From assembly GCF_014218335.1 (NCBI RefSeq), contig NZ_AP023367.1, positions 1,179,501 through 1,243,500 on the forward strand: a DNA stretch of 64,000 nucleotides, read 5' to 3'. Origin of the DNA: Anaerocolumna cellulosilytica (GTDB lineage: Bacteria > Bacillota > Clostridia > Lachnospirales > Lachnospiraceae). A program made the translations under genes and the position numbers. A model generated the notes under the pieces. The model ran no database searches, was not told where the DNA came from, and saw only the letters and a program-made list of their open reading frames with translations. Of the stretch, positions 61,660 through 64,000 are shown piece after piece (the first letter of the stretch is position 1; each line of letters starts with the position of its first letter).

Positions 61660-61803
61660 ATTTTCTTTTTTATGTATTAGGAACTGGTCTTAAGAATGTA
61701 GTTTTTCGTCATTCACTCATTATATATTTTGATTGAGGAGATAATTGTGCGGGTTTTCATATAAATTTTTCATGTATTTACCAGAAATTTGATTTAAAAA
61801 TAT

Positions 61804-61832
61804 TTGAATTTTACTATCATAAATGATATAAT
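61804..61832 (+). promoter_or_regulatory. Promoter of apt
   Basis: TTGAAT (61804-61809), 17-base spacer, TATAAT (61827-61832). The message would carry a leader of about 270 bases. Confidence 0.75.
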
Positions 61833-61886
61833 ATAGTTTGGCGTAGAATTTATATATCGTAAGAGATAGTTTGAAAGTAGAAGCAA

Positions 61887-61981
61887 TTTCACATGCCTAA
61901 TGAGGCGTGAAAGCTAGTATAATCATAAATAAATGAAGGCAGAATTTGTGTGAAACAAAGAGGTTCACACCCCGTGTGTAA
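61887..61981 (+). promoter_or_regulatory. Structured apt leader with alternative hairpins
   Basis: A first hairpin TTTCAC-at-GCCT/AGGC-GTGAAA (61887-61912). Then GTGTGAA (61948-61954) can pair with TTCACAC (61964-61970), while CACAC of the latter can instead pair with GTGTG (61974-61978). The two pairings exclude each other. No known riboswitch matched. The rest of the leader to the SD TGGAGGA holds an open frame joined to apt but without an SD. Confidence 0.5.
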
Positions 61982-62110
61982 TTAATGCTGTGATGGATTA
62001 TCGTTATGCAGGGGGCCAAAGCTTGTGCCCATATATTAGGTACAGACTGCAAATGCACATGGTATCGCAAGGCGAACTATTTAACATGTGCAAGAATGGA
62101 GGAATATAAT

Positions 62111-62635
62111 ATGAAAAAGTTAGAAGAATATGTAAGAAGTATACCTGATTTCCCTGAGGAAGGCATTGTATTTAGAGATGTGACCAGCGTATTACAGGAT
62201 AAAGACAGCTTAAAGATGTCAATTGACCAGATGCAGTCACTTTTAGATGATGTTGACATAGATGTAGTGGTAGGACCTGAGTCCAGAGGCTTTATCTTTG
62301 GTGTTCCGATTGCATATAACTTAAATAAAGCATTTGTACCGGTTCGTAAGAAAGGTAAACTTCCTTGTGAGACAATTGAGATGGAGTATGCTTTGGAATA
62401 TGGCACCGCTACGATAGAGATGCACAAGGATGCCATTAAGCCAGGTCAAAGGGTTGCAATTATAGATGACCTGATAGCAACAGGGGGAACGATTGAAGCG
62501 ATTACAAAACTAATTGAGAGTTTAGGAGGAATCGTAGTTAAGATTATTTTCTTAATGGAACTGGAAGGGCTTCATGGACGTGATAAATTAAAGGGCTATG
62601 ATGTGGAAGCTGTAATTAAGTATGAAGGTAAATAA
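62111..62635 (+). CDS. apt: Adenine phosphoribosyltransferase
   Basis: A 174-residue PRTase: LEEYVRSIPDFPEEGIVFRDV at the N-terminus (split in families as IPDFPxxGI), VVGPESRGFIFG, and the PRPP loop VAIIDDLIATGGTIEA. It salvages adenine to AMP. ATG 62111 follows TGGAGGA by eight bases; the longer frame from 62006 adds a Cys-rich, non-homologous segment. It lies upstream of relA, the common clostridial recJ-apt-relA order. Confidence 0.97.
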   Translation: MKKLEEYVRSIPDFPEEGIVFRDVTSVLQDKDSLKMSIDQMQSLLDDVDIDVVVGPESRGFIFGVPIAYNLNKAFVPVRKKGKLPCETIEMEYALEYGTATIEMHKDAIKPGQRVAIIDDLIATGGTIEAITKLIESLGGIVVKIIFLMELEGLHGRDKLKGYDVEAVIKYEGK

Positions 62636-62695
62636 TTCAGATTTTTAATTAAAAAACATAAATCTGTAATAACAGAAACTTTACTGTGATAGAAC

Positions 62696-62750
62696 ATGCC
62701 GAAGGATGATGGTTTATAATAAACTGTCAGACCTCCGGCATTTGCTTTAG
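62696..62750 (+). terminator. Probable terminator of apt
   Basis: ATGCCG-a-AGG and CCT-c-CGGCAT pair with one mismatch around a 26-base loop and are followed by TTTGCTTT. Confidence 0.6.
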
Positions 62751-62911
62751 GAAATTATAAACATATGATGACAGGGGAATACTAAGAAGATAAACAGAGA
62801 TAATTATGACAAAACTCAGCAAGAAGTGCCAGAATTCAATAAATCAATTGATTTTTTTTAATAGATTGTTTATAATTAAAGGATAAACTTATAGATTTAG
62901 GTGGTGATTTC

Positions 62912-64000
62912 ATGGAAGATAAGGCAAACAGCATTGGAAATGTAAAAGATAATGATGTTAAAAATAGTAAAAAAACAATCCCCTCTGATTATACAAGTCC
63001 GGAGGAACTATACCTAAGACTGGTTAAAATTGTGGAAAGTTACCATCCTTCTGCTGATATTTCCATGATTGAAAAGGCGTATCGTGTTGCCGACCTTGCA
63101 CATAAAGAACAATTTCGAAAGTCCGGGGAACCTTATATTATACATCCCTTGTGTGTAGCCATAATATTGGCAGAACTTGAATTAGACAAGGAGACCATTG
63201 TGGCAGGCCTGCTTCATGATGTGGTAGAAGATACTGTCTGTACGGTAGAAGAAATCTCGAAAGACTTCAATGATGAAATAGCTCTGTTAGTTGATGGGGT
63301 AACAAAGCTGACCCAGTTAAACTATTCGAAAGATAAAGTGGAAATCCAGGCAGAAAATTTAAGAAAGATGTTTCTTGCTATGGCTAAGGATATTCGGGTA
63401 ATACTGATTAAATTAGCTGACCGGTTACACAACATGCGGACACTTCAGTTCCAGACACCTATAAAACAAAAAGAAAAAGCAAGGGAAACCATGGACATCT
63501 ATGCACCGATTGCGCAGAGGTTAGGTATTTCCAAAATTAAAATTGAACTGGATGATTTGTCCTTAAAGTATCTTGAGCCGGAAGTGTATAAAGACTTAAC
63601 GGAAAAGATTAACTCCAGAAAAGGAGAACGGGAAGAAATCATTAACGGAATTGTGAAGGAAGTGCGTTACCATGTCATAGCCGCAGATATTGAAGCGAAG
63701 ATAGACGGAAGGGTAAAGCATTTCTTTAGTATATATAAAAAGATGGTAAACCAGAATAAAACGCTAGATCAGATATTTGATTTATTTGCTGTCCGTATTA
63801 TTGTGGAATCTGTAAAAGACTGTTATGCGGCACTAGGTGTGATTCATGAAATGTATAAACCTATCCCCGGTCGGTTTAAAGATTATATTGCCATGCCAAA
63901 ACCCAATATGTATCAATCGCTTCACACTACTTTAATTGGTCCCGGCGGGCAGCCTTTTGAAATACAAATCAGAACTTATGAGATGCACCGTACTGCTGAA
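62912..64000 (+). CDS. relA: Bifunctional (p)ppGpp synthetase/hydrolase, 5' part
   Basis: The first 363 residues are inside the window and the frame is open at its edge. An HD hydrolase domain includes HKEQFRKSGEPYIIHPL and LLHDVVEDT at about residue 102, with KLADRLHNMRTL. The synthetase domain begins near 240 (RVKHFFSIYKKM, DLFAVRIIV, and YQSLHTTLIGPGG at about 333). Both halves keep their key residues, so it should make and degrade (p)ppGpp. ATG 62912 with SD GGTGGTGA. The TGS and ACT regulatory domains lie beyond the window. Confidence 0.96.
   Translation, partial: MEDKANSIGNVKDNDVKNSKKTIPSDYTSPEELYLRLVKIVESYHPSADISMIEKAYRVADLAHKEQFRKSGEPYIIHPLCVAIILAELELDKETIVAGLLHDVVEDTVCTVEEISKDFNDEIALLVDGVTKLTQLNYSKDKVEIQAENLRKMFLAMAKDIRVILIKLADRLHNMRTLQFQTPIKQKEKARETMDIYAPIAQRLGISKIKIELDDLSLKYLEPEVYKDLTEKINSRKGEREEIINGIVKEVRYHVIAADIEAKIDGRVKHFFSIYKKMVNQNKTLDQIFDLFAVRIIVESVKDCYAALGVIHEMYKPIPGRFKDYIAMPKPNMYQSLHTTLIGPGGQPFEIQIRTYEMHRTAE

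Noticed and set aside
61985-62110. N-terminal extension of Apt (Cys-rich, from 62006)
   Set aside because: No SD at its ATG; canonical Apt starts at 62111 after TGGAGGA.
1-64000. Prophage, insertion sequence or integrative element
   Set aside because: No transposase, integrase, terminase or flanking repeats; the single holin-like gene is not sufficient.

Overview
The window is an AT-rich, gene-dense, mostly co-oriented chromosomal segment of a Gram-positive, spore-forming clostridium, most likely family Lachnospiraceae. This rests on gene order and content: a six-cysteine SCIFF peptide with its radical-SAM maturase next to yajC, a fused secDF, recJ, apt and relA; an mcsA-mcsB-clpC-radA block; a T-box upstream of pheST; a TIGR04086-type membrane protein; and many P/T-linker, Ig-like and SH3 surface proteins. 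I see no prophage, insertion sequence, CRISPR array or rRNA. One tRNA (Trp) is present. TTG start codons backed by good Shine-Dalgarno (SD) sequences are frequent.

Layout. 0-1 kb: tail of a gene (probably dapB) and a small reverse Xre repressor/membrane-protein pair with a palindromic operator. 1-6.2 kb: a four-gene GldA/GldF/GldG-like ABC exporter operon ending in a DUF4340 protein. 6.3-10 kb: a SpoIID-domain protein converging on a YihY-family membrane protein. 10-16 kb: a chemoreceptor, then T-box-pheS-pheT. 16-20 kb: a large Ig-like surface protein and two small membrane proteins. 20-28 kb: an M29-like aminopeptidase, purE, a reverse DUF512 radical-SAM protein, and purM-purN-purD. 28-32 kb: a secreted SH3/glucosaminidase and a cohesin-like membrane-anchored protein that share a C-terminal cadherin-like fold. 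32-39 kb: gntR-mcsA-mcsB-clpC, a small conserved protein and radA (protein quality control and DNA repair). 39-48 kb: accessory genes (soluble chemoreceptor, DinB-like protein, nicotinamidase-type hydrolase, rubrerythrin, MFS transporter, holin-like protein, repeat-rich secreted protein) and tRNA-Trp. 48-52 kb: reverse MoxR-DUF58-DUF4129 operon. 52-64 kb: tgt, yajC, PHP phosphoesterase, TIGR04086 protein, SCIFF and maturase, secDF, recJ, a DnaA-box cluster, apt with a long structured leader, and the 5' part of relA/spoT.

The most interesting unexplained signal is a structured 5'-leader element found four times, directly upstream of the spoIID-like gene, the M29-like aminopeptidase, the cohesin-like gene and clpC. 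All copies share a 5' GAAAGGR box, a first stem opening TGCC and closing GGYR, one spacer base, a second stem TAAYAY/RTGTTA, and a fixed 14-16 nt from the second stem to the start codon. The inner part of stem 2 covaries between three copies, and in two copies the loop of stem 1 can pair with the SD sequence. It looks like a family of translation-controlling RNA elements (riboswitch or protein-binding leader) linking otherwise unrelated genes. Further regulatory oddities are a hairpin that puts the secDF start codon in its loop, a GntR regulator where ctsR would be expected, and mutually exclusive hairpins in the apt leader.
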